Shown: piece by piece, positions 27,451 through 35,892 of the stretch
Layout of the letters: the number at the start of each line of letters is the position of its first letter
How positions within the stretch are numbered: position 1 is the first letter of the stretch
Source of the DNA: Christiangramia aestuarii
GTDB lineage: Bacteria; Bacteroidota; Bacteroidia; Flavobacteriales; Flavobacteriaceae
NCBI RefSeq assembly: GCF_009735585.1
Contig: NZ_VJVW01000001.1
Span: forward strand, 667,698-731,697
Direction: 5' to 3'
DNA: 64,000 nt
Notes under the pieces: generated by a model
Database searches by the model: none
Seen by the model: only the letters and a program-made list of their open reading frames with translations
What the model was told of the DNA's origin: nothing
Position numbers and translations under genes: made by a program

Positions 27451-28563
27451 ATGAAAGAAGAAAAACAAGCCCTGCTGCAGCCCTATAAACTGGGCAACAT
27501 GACCCTGAAAAACCGGGTAGTGATGGCTCCCATGACCAGGAGCCGTGCCGATAATGAAGAAAAAGCGCCTACAGATTTGCATGTGGAATATTACACCCAG
27601 CGTGCCGGCGCCGGCCTAATCATCACCGAAGGTTCCCAGGTATCGAGCCGTGCCGTTGGATATGTGCACACCCCAGGAATTCATACCCCCGAACAAAAAG
27701 AAGCCTGGAAAAAAGTGACCGATGCGGTTCATGAAGAAAACGGAAAGATCTTTATCCAGCTATGGCATGTGGGAAGGATCTCCCATCCTAAATTCCATAA
27801 CGGGGATAAACCTTTAGCCCCAAGTGCCGTAAATCCAAAATCCAAGGTATACACTCCAGAAGGTTTCGAAGAAACTACCGAACCCAAAGCCATGAGCATA
27901 CAGGAGATTCAGGAAACTGTCCAGGAATTCAAACACGCCGCCCAGATGGCCAAAGATGCGGGATTTGACGGGATAGAAATCCATTCCTCTAATGGATACC
28001 TTTTTCACCAGTTCTTTAACAAGAACGCCAACCAGAGAACCGATGATTATGGGGGCAGCATTCCCAATAGAGCAAGGTTCTTTTTCGACGTGCTGGAGGC
28101 GGTAGCCGAGGTGTGGCCGGAGAACCAGATAGGCTGCAGGTTCAATCCTTCCCTGCATAAATCTTTCGGAATTACCGCCACTGAAGACAGTATCGCGACC
28201 TTCGATTATATCATAGAAAAGCTGAACGCCTACGACCTGGCTTATGTACATCTTTCCGAACCATTTACAGACGTAAGCGACGTGCCTTACCTGGAGACCG
28301 AGATCGCCCAGCGCTACCGACAGATCTACAAGGGTACTTTAATGATCAATAATGGGTTCGATAGGGAATCTGGTAACAAGGTGATCGAAGACGGGCATGC
28401 AGACCTGGTTGCCTTCGGAAAGCTCTTCATATCGAATCCAGACCTTCCAAAAAGGTTTGAGAACAACTGGCCTCTGGCAGAATATGATGAAGACACCTTC
28501 TACACCACTGGAAAAGAAGGATATACAGATTATCCTGTTTATAAAGAGGAAAAAGTTTCATAA
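27451..28563 (+). CDS. Old Yellow Enzyme family alkene reductase
   Basis: This 370-residue TIM-barrel FMN protein has the N-terminal L-K-N-R-V-V-M-A-P-M-T-R-S-R-A, the substrate pair I-Q-L-W-H-V-G-R, the catalytic region G-F-D-G-I-E-I-H-S-S-N-G-Y-L-F-H-Q-F and D-D-Y-G-G-S. In place of the usual His-Asn pair (H-x-x-N-G-Y) it reads H-S-S-N-G-Y, so the ligands are kept. OYEs reduce activated alkenes and nitro compounds; the physiological substrate is rarely known. It is followed by a small helical gene and the light-linked cassette. Confidence 0.93.
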   Translation: MKEEKQALLQPYKLGNMTLKNRVVMAPMTRSRADNEEKAPTDLHVEYYTQRAGAGLIITEGSQVSSRAVGYVHTPGIHTPEQKEAWKKVTDAVHEENGKIFIQLWHVGRISHPKFHNGDKPLAPSAVNPKSKVYTPEGFEETTEPKAMSIQEIQETVQEFKHAAQMAKDAGFDGIEIHSSNGYLFHQFFNKNANQRTDDYGGSIPNRARFFFDVLEAVAEVWPENQIGCRFNPSLHKSFGITATEDSIATFDYIIEKLNAYDLAYVHLSEPFTDVSDVPYLETEIAQRYRQIYKGTLMINNGFDRESGNKVIEDGHADLVAFGKLFISNPDLPKRFENNWPLAEYDEDTFYTTGKEGYTDYPVYKEEKVS

Positions 28564-28652
28564 TTTTATTATAAAGCTGGTTTAAAAGCTGTTAAGAATT
28601 TTTGGACCAACTGAATGTTAAGGTAAATTAGATTAACTAAAACATATAAATT

Positions 28653-28898
28653 ATGGATCAGGCGAAACTTGACCACATGAGGTCTACGTTAAACAAACTG
28701 GAAGATATCAAGAATACTCAGAGTAGTCTTATTGATAAAATTAATCATGTGATCACCGATTTATTTCAGCATCCAGATAAGAATCTGGAAAAAGTAATGG
28801 AAGATGCCCATCAAAAAGCTTCAGACAATATCGACCAGGTTAGAGAAGCCATGGAAGAATATGAGATGGCCATCAATAAAATGGAAAATCAGGATTAA
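28653..28898 (+). CDS. Small helical hypothetical protein
   Basis: An 81-residue, charge-rich, probably all-helical protein with no signal peptide or cysteine. Its pattern (N-K-L-E-D-I-K-N, D-K-I-N-H-V-I-T-D-L, E-E-Y-E-M-A-I-N-K-M) suggests a two- or three-helix bundle or coiled coil. I do not recognise the family. It sits 89 bases after the OYE gene and before a hairpin that abuts the flavin reductase start. Confidence 0.65.
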   Translation: MDQAKLDHMRSTLNKLEDIKNTQSSLIDKINHVITDLFQHPDKNLEKVMEDAHQKASDNIDQVREAMEEYEMAINKMENQD

Positions 28899-28943
28899 TT
28901 TAAAAATACATTAACAGCCTTTTAGGCTGGCAATCTATAAATT

Positions 28944-28971
28944 AAGGTCAGTTAAAAACTGGCCTTTTTTT
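28944..28971 (+). terminator. Terminator-like hairpin abutting the flavin reductase start codon
   Basis: AAGGTCAGT (28944-28952) pairs with ACTGGCCTT (28958-28966, one T.G wobble) around TAAAA and is followed by T residues that end at 28971, directly before the ATG at 28972. A second short stem, CAGCC/GGCTG, lies about 25 bases upstream. Together they could end the upstream transcript or attenuate the downstream one. Confidence 0.7.
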
Positions 28972-29622
28972 ATGAAACATATTAGCTCCGAAGACATCAA
29001 AGGAATGGAAAAGATCTTCCGCCTGAATTTAATCAACAGCTCCACCGGGTATAAATCTGCCAACCTCATCGCAACGAAATCAAAAACGGGTAATCCCAAC
29101 GTAGCCGTATTCAGCTCGGTGACGCATATGGGAAGTAACCCGGCCATGCTGGGATTCGTTACCCGGCCTTTAAGCGTTGCCCGCAATACTTATAAAAATA
29201 TCAAGGAAACCTCCTATTTCACGGTGAACCATATTCACGAAAGAATGATCGAGCAGGCCCACCAGACTGCCGCGAAATATGACGAGGAAATTTCAGAATT
29301 CCATAAGACGGGCCTTACTGAGGAATACCTGGATGACTTTCATGCTCCCTATGTAAAACAATCTGAAATAAAACTGGGCTGTAAATTTCTTAACGAATAC
29401 CATATCAAGGAAAATGACACCCTCCTGCTGGTAGCATCTATCGAGCATCTCTATTTCGACGAAGGAATTCAAATGCCAGATGGCTGGCTGCGCCTGGACG
29501 ATGCTGGTACGGTCGCGGTAAATGGTCTGGATGGCTATTCCCTGCCTAGTTTACTGGACAGGTTTCATTATGCCAGACCTAATCAGGAAGTAAAATCCTT
29601 TTTTAGCAAGGAATCGAATTGA
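28972..29622 (+). CDS. Flavin reductase family (FMN-binding split barrel) protein
   Basis: The 216-residue protein shows the split-barrel flavin reductase pattern: [32 protein letters not shown] and the R-N-T-Y-K-N-I segment. It binds FMN and would use NAD(P)H to reduce flavin, or act as an oxidoreductase of unknown substrate. It begins the cassette that continues with DUF2256, cryptochrome and photolyase, all of which depend on flavin. Its stop TGA shares bases with the next TTG start (TTGA), so the genes overlap. Confidence 0.88.
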   Translation: MKHISSEDIKGMEKIFRLNLINSSTGYKSANLIATKSKTGNPNVAVFSSVTHMGSNPAMLGFVTRPLSVARNTYKNIKETSYFTVNHIHERMIEQAHQTAAKYDEEISEFHKTGLTEEYLDDFHAPYVKQSEIKLGCKFLNEYHIKENDTLLLVASIEHLYFDEGIQMPDGWLRLDDAGTVAVNGLDGYSLPSLLDRFHYARPNQEVKSFFSKESN

Positions 29623-29753
29623 GAAAAAAAGAACATCTCCCAGAAAAGATCTGCCCGGTTTGCCAGCGGCCATTTAAATGGCGTAAAAAATGGGAAAAAG
29701 ACTGGGAGAATGTAAAATATTGCAGTGAAAAATGCCGAAAAAATAAAAAATGA
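29619..29753 (+). CDS. DUF2256 small zinc-finger-like protein
   Basis: This 44-residue gene starts with TTG at 29619, overlapping the flavin reductase stop by four bases (TTGA), and its stop TGA overlaps the cryptochrome ATG (ATGA). The product has C-P-V-C-Q-R-P-F at Cys12/15 and Y-C-S-E-K-C at Cys35/39, with W-R-K-K-W-E-K-D-W in between, which is the DUF2256 pattern of a short four-cysteine metal-binding protein. Relatives sit beside cryptochrome/photolyase genes (from memory). The double overlap strongly implies translational coupling and a linked role, as yet unknown. Confidence 0.88.
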   Translation: MRKKEHLPEKICPVCQRPFKWRKKWEKDWENVKYCSEKCRKNKK

Positions 29754-31039
29754 AGAACGGACTGGTTTGGTTTAGGAACGATCTAAGGATTTCAGATCAT
29801 GAGGCTCTACTTAATGCCTGCAAGGAAAATGACCGGATACTTGGTGTTTATTGTTTTGACCCAAGACATTTTGAAAAAACGAATTATGGATTTCCAAAAA
29901 CGGGAAAGTTCAGGGCTAAATTCCTGATAGAAACGCTAGAGGAACTTCAAAAAAACCTGCGAGATATTAATATTCCATTGTTAATCTTTCAAAAAAAGCC
30001 AGAAGAGATCATCCCTAAGCTTGCCTCAGAATATGATATAGATGGCATTTATTTTCAGAAAGAATGGACAGCCGAAGAACAGAAGGTTGAAAATGGTATA
30101 AGGAAAAACTGCGGCAAGCTAAATTATAATTCATACTACCAGCAGTTCCTGTATCACCCTGAAGATATTCCCTTTGAATCTTTCCAGGATATTCCTAAGG
30201 TTTTCACCGATTTCAGAAAAGCCTGCGAAAAAAATGCTGAAGTAAGAAAATGCCTAGAAACTCCTTCCGTCCTCTCAGATAATTTCCAAATTGATAAAAA
30301 CCTTGAAATTCCGAACCTGGAGGATTTAGGATTGAAGGATTTTGAAATAGACCAGAGATCAGCCTTTCCTTTTAAGGGAGGTGAATCCGAGGCTAAAGAA
30401 CGTATCCAGCAATATTTCTGGAACTCAAAAAATCTTTCGGAATACAAGGAAACCAGGAACGGACTAATTGGAACCGAATACAGCTCCAAATTATCTGCCT
30501 GGCTGGCCAATGGCTCTATTTCTCCAAGACAGGTATATGAGCAGGTGAAGAAATACGAAAAAGAAGTGACCAGCAACCAAAGCACTTACTGGCTCATTTT
30601 CGAATTGATCTGGAGGGATTTTTTCAAATATGTATCCCTTAAACACGGTAATAAGATCTTTAAAATAGATGGTATCCTAGAAAAGGAGCTCTCCTGGGGA
30701 CAGGATACGGACAGGTTTGAGAAATGGATATCGGGCAGAACAAGCGAGCCATTTGTAAATGCAAACATGAAAGAGATAGCGGCCACCGGGTTCATGAGTA
30801 ACCGTGGGCGACAGAACGTAAACAGTTTCTGGGCCAAAGAACTGCAGCAGGACTGGCGCATGGGAGCCGCCTATTTTGAAAGCCTGCTCATAGATTACGA
30901 TGTACACAGCAACTGGGGAAACTGGATGTACAACAGCGGCGTAGGCAACGACCCGCGGGATAGAAAATTCAACATAAAAAGTCAGGCAGACCGCTACGAC
31001 CCAAATAATGAATATCAGGATTTATGGCTGAAAAATTGA
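29750..31039 (+). CDS. DASH family cryptochrome
   Basis: The 429-residue protein has the N-terminal photolyase domain ([13 protein letters not shown]) and the FAD-binding C-terminal half with [10 protein letters not shown], the N-R-G-R-Q-N segment and the DASH-type ending [23 protein letters not shown] cryptochromes repair pyrimidine dimers in single-stranded DNA and may sense blue light. It overlaps the DUF2256 gene by four bases and the next photolyase by 16, so the operon is tightly coupled. Confidence 0.94.
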   Translation: MKNGLVWFRNDLRISDHEALLNACKENDRILGVYCFDPRHFEKTNYGFPKTGKFRAKFLIETLEELQKNLRDINIPLLIFQKKPEEIIPKLASEYDIDGIYFQKEWTAEEQKVENGIRKNCGKLNYNSYYQQFLYHPEDIPFESFQDIPKVFTDFRKACEKNAEVRKCLETPSVLSDNFQIDKNLEIPNLEDLGLKDFEIDQRSAFPFKGGESEAKERIQQYFWNSKNLSEYKETRNGLIGTEYSSKLSAWLANGSISPRQVYEQVKKYEKEVTSNQSTYWLIFELIWRDFFKYVSLKHGNKIFKIDGILEKELSWGQDTDRFEKWISGRTSEPFVNANMKEIAATGFMSNRGRQNVNSFWAKELQQDWRMGAAYFESLLIDYDVHSNWGNWMYNSGVGNDPRDRKFNIKSQADRYDPNNEYQDLWLKN

Positions 31040-32571
31040 AGATTTTAAGACTCATTCTCGGCGACCAGTTAAACCACCACCACAGTTGGTACAAGGACGA
31101 CCAGGAAAATATCACCAATGTTTTTATGGAGATGCGCCAGGAAACAGATTATGTAGTACACCATATTCAGAAGGTTGTTGGTTTTTTTAGTGCCATGCGA
31201 AATTTTGCCGATCATCTTAAAGAAAGAGATCATCAGGTGATCTATATGAAAATAAATGATAAGAACAACCAGCAGGATCTTGGTAAAAACCTGGAACAGT
31301 TGATCGCAGACCATAACTTCGAAAAATTTGAGTACCAGCTCCCAGACGAATATCGGCTCGATGAGCAGCTTAAAGAGATATGCGAAAACCTGTCTATCGA
31401 ATCAGAGGCTTTTGATACCGAACATTTCTACACCAGGAGAGATGATTTGGAAAAGTTTTACGAAGGAAAAAAGCAACTGGTGATGGAGTATTTTTACCGC
31501 GATATGCGGAAGAACCACGGAATCCTCATGACCAATTCAAAAGATCCCGAAGGCGGTAAATGGAACTACGACAAATCCAATAGAAAAAAATGGGACGGCG
31601 AACCTGAAATTCCGCATGAGCGAGGCTTCAGAAAGGATGTTTCGGGAATTCTGGAGGAAATAGAAAAAGCCGGAATCAAAACCATGGGGAGCATCGAGGA
31701 AAAGAACTTCAACTGGCCTACCAGCCGGGAAGATTCCCTTTCGGTCCTGAACTACTTCTGTAAAAACCTGCTCGTACATTTTGGAGATTACCAGGATGCT
31801 TTGCATACAGATCAGGATTATTTGTTCCATTCCAGGATATCTTTCAGTCTTAACACCAAAATGATAAGTCCTAAAGAGGTTATCGATTCTGCAACCAATT
31901 ATTATTACGAGCATAAAGATGAAATAGATATTTCCCAGATAGAAGGTTTTGTGAGGCAGATCCTGGGTTGGCGTGAATATATGAGAGGTATTTACTGGAA
32001 AGAGATGCCGGGATATCGAAGATCTAATAAGCTACGTAATCAAAATGAGCTTCCAGAATTTTACTGGAATGCCGAGACAAAGATGAATTGTTTGCACCAT
32101 AGCATCAAGGGCAGTCTGGAAAATGCTTACGCCCACCATATACAACGGCTTATGATCACCGGTAATTATGCACTGCTTACAGAAACCCATCCAGATGAAG
32201 TTGATAAATGGTACCTGGGTATTTATATAGATGCCATAGAATGGGTAGAAATCACCAATACCAGAGGAATGAGCCAATTCGCCGATGGCGGGATCGTAGC
32301 TACCAAACCTTATGTTTCCAGCGGAAGCTATATCAACAAAATGAGCAATTATTGCAAGGATTGTCATTACAAGGTAAAGGAAAAACTGGGAGAAAAAGCC
32401 TGCCCCTTTAACAGTCTTTACTGGAATTTTCTGGATTCTAATCGGGACTATTTTGGAGACAACCAAAGAATGAATATGATGTACAGCCTACTGGATAAGA
32501 AGGATCCGGAAGAATTGGAGAAAATTAGAAAAAGGGCAAAAAGGATCATTAGCCATCCTTCTGATTTTTAG
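31024..32571 (+). CDS. phrB: FeS-type bacterial (6-4) photolyase/cryptochrome
   Basis: This 515-residue protein belongs to the prokaryotic FeS-BCP group (like Agrobacterium PhrB). The four cluster cysteines are visible at 356, 444, 447 and 460 (N-C-L-H-H; Y-C-K-D-C-H; K-A-C-P-F-N), with the same spacing of 88, 3 and 13 that I recall for Cys350/438/441/454 of PhrB. The N-terminus (L-R-L-I-L-G-D-Q-L-N-H-H-H-S-W) and the FAD-binding region with Q-I-L-G-W-R-E-Y-M-R-G-I-Y are typical. It repairs UV (6-4) lesions using FAD and a ribolumazine antenna. It overlaps the DASH gene by 16 bases. Confidence 0.93.
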   Translation: MAEKLKILRLILGDQLNHHHSWYKDDQENITNVFMEMRQETDYVVHHIQKVVGFFSAMRNFADHLKERDHQVIYMKINDKNNQQDLGKNLEQLIADHNFEKFEYQLPDEYRLDEQLKEICENLSIESEAFDTEHFYTRRDDLEKFYEGKKQLVMEYFYRDMRKNHGILMTNSKDPEGGKWNYDKSNRKKWDGEPEIPHERGFRKDVSGILEEIEKAGIKTMGSIEEKNFNWPTSREDSLSVLNYFCKNLLVHFGDYQDALHTDQDYLFHSRISFSLNTKMISPKEVIDSATNYYYEHKDEIDISQIEGFVRQILGWREYMRGIYWKEMPGYRRSNKLRNQNELPEFYWNAETKMNCLHHSIKGSLENAYAHHIQRLMITGNYALLTETHPDEVDKWYLGIYIDAIEWVEITNTRGMSQFADGGIVATKPYVSSGSYINKMSNYCKDCHYKVKEKLGEKACPFNSLYWNFLDSNRDYFGDNQRMNMMYSLLDKKDPEELEKIRKRAKRIISHPSDF

Positions 32572-32680
32572 GATCCAAAGTTAAATCAAGGTTAAATGAG
32601 CCAAGGCAGGTTTATCTATTATCTAAATTCGTAGAAGAACTGTTCAACAGAATAAACTAACTAACATTTAATATTAACCA

Positions 32681-32699
32681 ACGGCCGGCCCTGGTGCCG
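32681..32699. other. GC-rich palindromic patch in the 5-prime leader of the small membrane protein
   Basis: GGCCGGCC (a perfect palindrome) is followed by a run of C and G in otherwise AT-rich DNA, just upstream of the ATG at 32717. A weak hairpin of the kind CGGC/GCCG is possible. I see no known regulatory match. Confidence 0.35.
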
Positions 32700-32716
32700 C
32701 CATAAAACAACCTAAC

Positions 32717-32872
32717 ATGAGAGATTTAATTTGGCTTATTATCGTATTACTGGTGATTGGATGGCTTGTAGGATATTTTGCATTTCCAGACCTGGGAAGC
32801 ATTATCCATATTTTAATAGTGCTTGCCGTTATCTTAATATTATATAAGCTATTAACCGGAAGGCGACTGTAG
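32717..32872 (+). CDS. Small membrane protein, Lmo0937/DUF5670-like
   Basis: A 51-residue protein made of two hydrophobic segments (about 4-22 and 28-46) separated by F-P-D-L-G-S-I-I-H, with the C-terminus Y-K-L-L-T-G-R-R-L. Length, two-span plan and D-L-x-S-x-I-H-I-L-L-V-x-A motif match the Lmo0937 family, often stress-induced with unknown function. It is isolated between the photolyase and the SDR and ends at its own terminator. Confidence 0.8.
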   Translation: MRDLIWLIIVLLVIGWLVGYFAFPDLGSIIHILIVLAVILILYKLLTGRRL

Positions 32873-32890
32873 TAAAATTGAAATTTTATA

Positions 32891-32919
32891 AAACCCTTTG
32901 AGAGATCAAGGGGTTTTTC
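32891..32919 (+). terminator. Terminator after the Lmo0937-like gene
   Basis: AAACCCTTTG (32891-32900) pairs with CAAGGGGTTT (32907-32916, one wobble) around AGAGAT, then T residues. Confidence 0.8.
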
Positions 32920-32940
32920 ATTTATAATAAAATCAAATCT

Positions 32941-33699
32941 ATGTGGGATCTAGAAAGTAAGAAAGCCGTGATCACCGGCGGAACCAAGGGTATTGGCAGA
33001 GCCTGTGTAATGGAATTCCTGAAACTTGGCGCTGAAGTGATGTTCACCGCCAGAAATGAAGAGGATATAAATAATTTTACCAAAGAATTGCGTAAGCAGG
33101 GTTATAAGGCCACCGGCCTGGTTGCCGATGCAGAGAAACAGGAAGACCGGGAAAAGTTAGCCCAGTGGGTTGCTAATAATTGGAAAAAACTGGATATCCT
33201 GGTAAACAATGCCGGTATCAATATTCGAAAAAGAGCCAGGGATTATTCTGAAGAAGAATACAGAAAAGTTTTGGAGATAAACCTGGTCGCTCCTTTCGAG
33301 ATTAGCCGTGTTCTTTATCCCTATCTCCAGGAATCAGGAAAAGCTTCGATGATAAACATCGCTTCCTCTGCCGCGATCCAGGATGTGGGAACGGGAACAC
33401 CCTACGCAATGTCTAAATCTGGACTCTTACAACAAACACGAAGCCTGGCGGCGGAATGGGCCCGGGACGGGATCAGGGTGAACGCAGTATCACCATGGTT
33501 CATTAAAACTCCACTTACGCAGGGTTACCTGGAAGATGGAAAAAGAATGGAAGCTATCTTGAGCCGCACTCCATTAAACAGAGTGGGTGAACCTGAAGAG
33601 ATCTCGGCTATCGTTAGCTTCCTGGCTATGGACAGATCTTCTTTTGTGACCGGCCAGAATATAGTTGCCGATGGAGGAATGAGCATTAAGGCCCTGTAA
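32941..33699 (+). CDS. Short-chain dehydrogenase/reductase
   Basis: A classical SDR of 252 residues with T-G-G-T-K-G-I-G-R (cofactor loop), N-N-A-G in L-V-N-N-A-G-I-N and the catalytic Tyr-x-x-x-Lys (Y-A-M-S-K) with Ser in I-A-S-S-A-A. The overall sequence resembles tropinone-reductase-like and glucose-dehydrogenase-like SDRs, but the substrate is unknown. The A-R-N-E after the second strand hints at NADP (inference). It starts 22 bases after a terminator, so the promoter must be in the short gap. Confidence 0.93.
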   Translation: MWDLESKKAVITGGTKGIGRACVMEFLKLGAEVMFTARNEEDINNFTKELRKQGYKATGLVADAEKQEDREKLAQWVANNWKKLDILVNNAGINIRKRARDYSEEEYRKVLEINLVAPFEISRVLYPYLQESGKASMINIASSAAIQDVGTGTPYAMSKSGLLQQTRSLAAEWARDGIRVNAVSPWFIKTPLTQGYLEDGKRMEAILSRTPLNRVGEPEEISAIVSFLAMDRSSFVTGQNIVADGGMSIKAL

Positions 33700-33734
33700 A
33701 TCGAATATTTAGTAATTTTAGAAAAAACAAACAC

Positions 33735-34406
33735 ATGAAAAATTTATTATTATTAGCATTTCTCGCTGTTTCCCTGATCTCCTGCAACCAGCATAAGAAA
33801 AAACAGGAACAGCCGGAAAATGCTCCGAACCTAGAAACCCATGAAAAGATAGCCATGGCTAATGGTTTTAAGGAGTTCGATAGCCTTGAGCAGATCAAGT
33901 TCACCTTCAACGTAGAAGTGAACGACAGCCTGCGCTCTAAAAGGGAATGGACCTGGAACATAGATAGCGACAAGATAAGTTTACGGGAAAAAGACTCTGT
34001 TATGAGCTATATTCAAAAAGATAGCCTGGCCAAGGAAAAAGAATATATAGACCAGCGCTTCGTTAACGACTCTTACTGGTTGCTATTCCCTTTTCAGTTA
34101 AAATGGTCTGATGCAGATTTTAGTGAAGTAAAAAAAGCCAAGGCTCCCATAAGCGGGGATGAAATGCAGATGCTCACGGTAAAATATCCTTCAGAAGGAG
34201 GCTACACCCCGGGAGACAGTTATGATATCTACTTCGATGAGGATTTTATGATCAGGGAATGGGTTTATAAAGCTTCCGCCGGAGGCAGGGAAATGGCCAC
34301 CACCTGGGAAGATTACGAAGATTTTAAGGGAGTGAAGATCTCGAAGATGCACAAATCGCCAGATGGGTCTTTTGAACTTTATTTTTCAGATATCTCCGTA
34401 GAATAA
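33735..34406 (+). CDS. Uncharacterised lipoprotein
   Basis: A 223-residue protein with a lipobox (A-V-S-L-I-S-C, Cys17) followed by N-Q-H-K-K-K-Q-E-Q. The rest has strands and Trp/Tyr-rich segments (W-T-W-N-I, S-Y-W-L-L-F-P-F, S-Y-D-I-Y-F-D-E, W-E-D-Y-E-D-F-K-G-V-K-I) typical of periplasmic lipid- or ligand-binding beta-folds; a DUF6503-like fold is possible but I am unsure. It follows the SDR after 35 bases. Function unknown. Confidence 0.8.
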   Translation: MKNLLLLAFLAVSLISCNQHKKKQEQPENAPNLETHEKIAMANGFKEFDSLEQIKFTFNVEVNDSLRSKREWTWNIDSDKISLREKDSVMSYIQKDSLAKEKEYIDQRFVNDSYWLLFPFQLKWSDADFSEVKKAKAPISGDEMQMLTVKYPSEGGYTPGDSYDIYFDEDFMIREWVYKASAGGREMATTWEDYEDFKGVKISKMHKSPDGSFELYFSDISVE

Positions 34407-34423
34407 TAAATACACATATAACA

Positions 34424-34450
34424 AAAAAGGAGGCCTTGAGCCTCCTTTTT
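34424..34450. terminator. Bidirectional terminator (lipoprotein / kynU side)
   Basis: GGAGGC (34429-34434) pairs with GCCTCC (34440-34445) with A5 before and T5 after. The kynU end at 34508 lies to the right. Confidence 0.85.
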
Positions 34451-34507
34451 CATTTCCAATTATTATCACTTTTATATCCTTAGTATTCTGAGTCTTCAGG
34501 ATCTATA

Positions 34508-35800
34508 TTAATTACTAACCTTCTGCTTGTTAAGAATTCCTTTTTTAAGGATCTGCCCGAATTGGTACATATCTTCAAAAGAGCAATAAAAAGGTACCGG
34601 AGCCAGACGTATCACATTTGGTTCCCGCCAGTCGGTGATCACTCCTTCCTCCATTAAATAATTAAAGAGTTCCCGGCCCTCGCCATGCAGGAATACCGAA
34701 AGCTGAGTCGCCCTTTCCTCCTGGTTCTCGGGAGTAATGATCTCGAAAGTGCTTTCAACTTCCTTATCTATTTCGTGAAGGATAAATTCAAGGTAAGCTA
34801 CAATCCTATTTCTTTTTTCGATAAGCGCCGGCATACCTACCTCATCGAACATCTGTAGTGAAGCCAGGTAAGGTGCCATGGCCAGGATAGGCGCATTGCT
34901 TATTTGCCAGGCATCGGCGTTCGGTTCTGGCTGGAATTCGGGTTCCATGAGGAACCTTCTCTCTTTATTATGTCCCCACCAGCCTTCGAACCTTGGTATA
35001 TCTTTCTTGTTATGGTACTTTTCATTTATAAAACAACCAGAAGCATTTCCCGGGCCGGAGTTCATATACTTATAACTGCACCAGGCAGCGAAATCTACAT
35101 TCCACTCGCTTAGTTTCAGCTCGACATTCCCCGCAGCATGCGCAAGGTCCCAGCCTACAAATGCTCCAACTTCATGCCCGGCCTTAGTGATGGTTTCCAT
35201 GTCGAAAACCTGGCCGGTATAATAGTTAACGCCACCAATAAGGACAAGGGCACATTCGTCCCCTACCTCCTTTATCTTTTCAAGAATATCTTCGATCCTG
35301 AAATTATTTTCCCCATCGCGCTTTTTGATCTCTACGATCGCATCTTTGGGATCGTAGCCATGGAACCTTACCTGGCTGGAGATCATATACTGGTCGCTGG
35401 GAAAGGCTTTCTCCTCGCAAATGATTTTGTAACGTTTAGCTTCAGGACGGTAAAAAGAGACCATAAGCAGGTGAAGATTCACGGTAAGCGTATTCATTAC
35501 GGTTACTTCAGAAGGTTTTGCCCCCACTACCCTAGCCAGTTTTTCTGAAAACCGCTCGTGGTAGTCCCACCAGGATTTTTCAGCATAGAAGTGTCCTTCC
35601 ACAGCAAGTTCTGCCCAGTCTTTCATCACCTCATCCACGTATTTTTGAGCAGACCTGGGTTGAAGCCCGAGTGAATTACCTACAAAGTAAATAACCTCTT
35701 TTCCATTGACCTTCGGAAATATAAATTTGTCCCTGTACCCAGACAGTTTATCTTCTTTATCTAATTGTATCGCAAATTCCCTGGAATTCTCGAACTGCAT
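34508..35800 (-). CDS. kynU: Kynureninase
   Basis: KynU cleaves kynurenine or 3-hydroxykynurenine to (3-hydroxy)anthranilate and alanine with PLP. The 430 residues show G-N-S-L-G-L-Q-P-R, F-P-S-D-Q-Y, W-D-L-A-H-A-A-G-N and the PLP lysine K244 in W-C-S-Y-K-Y-M-N-S-G-P-G. The size is normal. Together with kmo it implies that 3-hydroxyanthranilate is made, leading to quinolinate and NAD. It is divergent from an O-methyltransferase across 92 bases. Confidence 0.95.
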   Translation of the reverse strand: MQFENSREFAIQLDKEDKLSGYRDKFIFPKVNGKEVIYFVGNSLGLQPRSAQKYVDEVMKDWAELAVEGHFYAEKSWWDYHERFSEKLARVVGAKPSEVTVMNTLTVNLHLLMVSFYRPEAKRYKIICEEKAFPSDQYMISSQVRFHGYDPKDAIVEIKKRDGENNFRIEDILEKIKEVGDECALVLIGGVNYYTGQVFDMETITKAGHEVGAFVGWDLAHAAGNVELKLSEWNVDFAAWCSYKYMNSGPGNASGCFINEKYHNKKDIPRFEGWWGHNKERRFLMEPEFQPEPNADAWQISNAPILAMAPYLASLQMFDEVGMPALIEKRNRIVAYLEFILHEIDKEVESTFEIITPENQEERATQLSVFLHGEGRELFNYLMEEGVITDWREPNVIRLAPVPFYCSFEDMYQFGQILKKGILNKQKVSN

Positions 35801-35847
35801 AATTTCAATTTTTTGTAAAAATACGATTTCGTTTTAAATGACCCAGT

Positions 35848-35878
35848 TCTGAAACACCGCATAAAATCTTTAATTTTG
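35848..35878 (+). promoter_or_regulatory. Promoter-like TCTG-N19-TAATTTTG before the O-methyltransferase
   Basis: TAATTTTG (35871-35878) matches TAnnTTTG, with TCTG at the -33 distance (one mismatch). The ATG follows after 14 bases. Confidence 0.55.
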
Positions 35879-35892
35879 TAAAAAATCCTTGC

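Noticed and set aside
29619-29753. DUF2256 frame as mere spacer of the operon
   Set aside because: Four conserved cysteines, overlaps at both ends and family-like spacing support a real gene.
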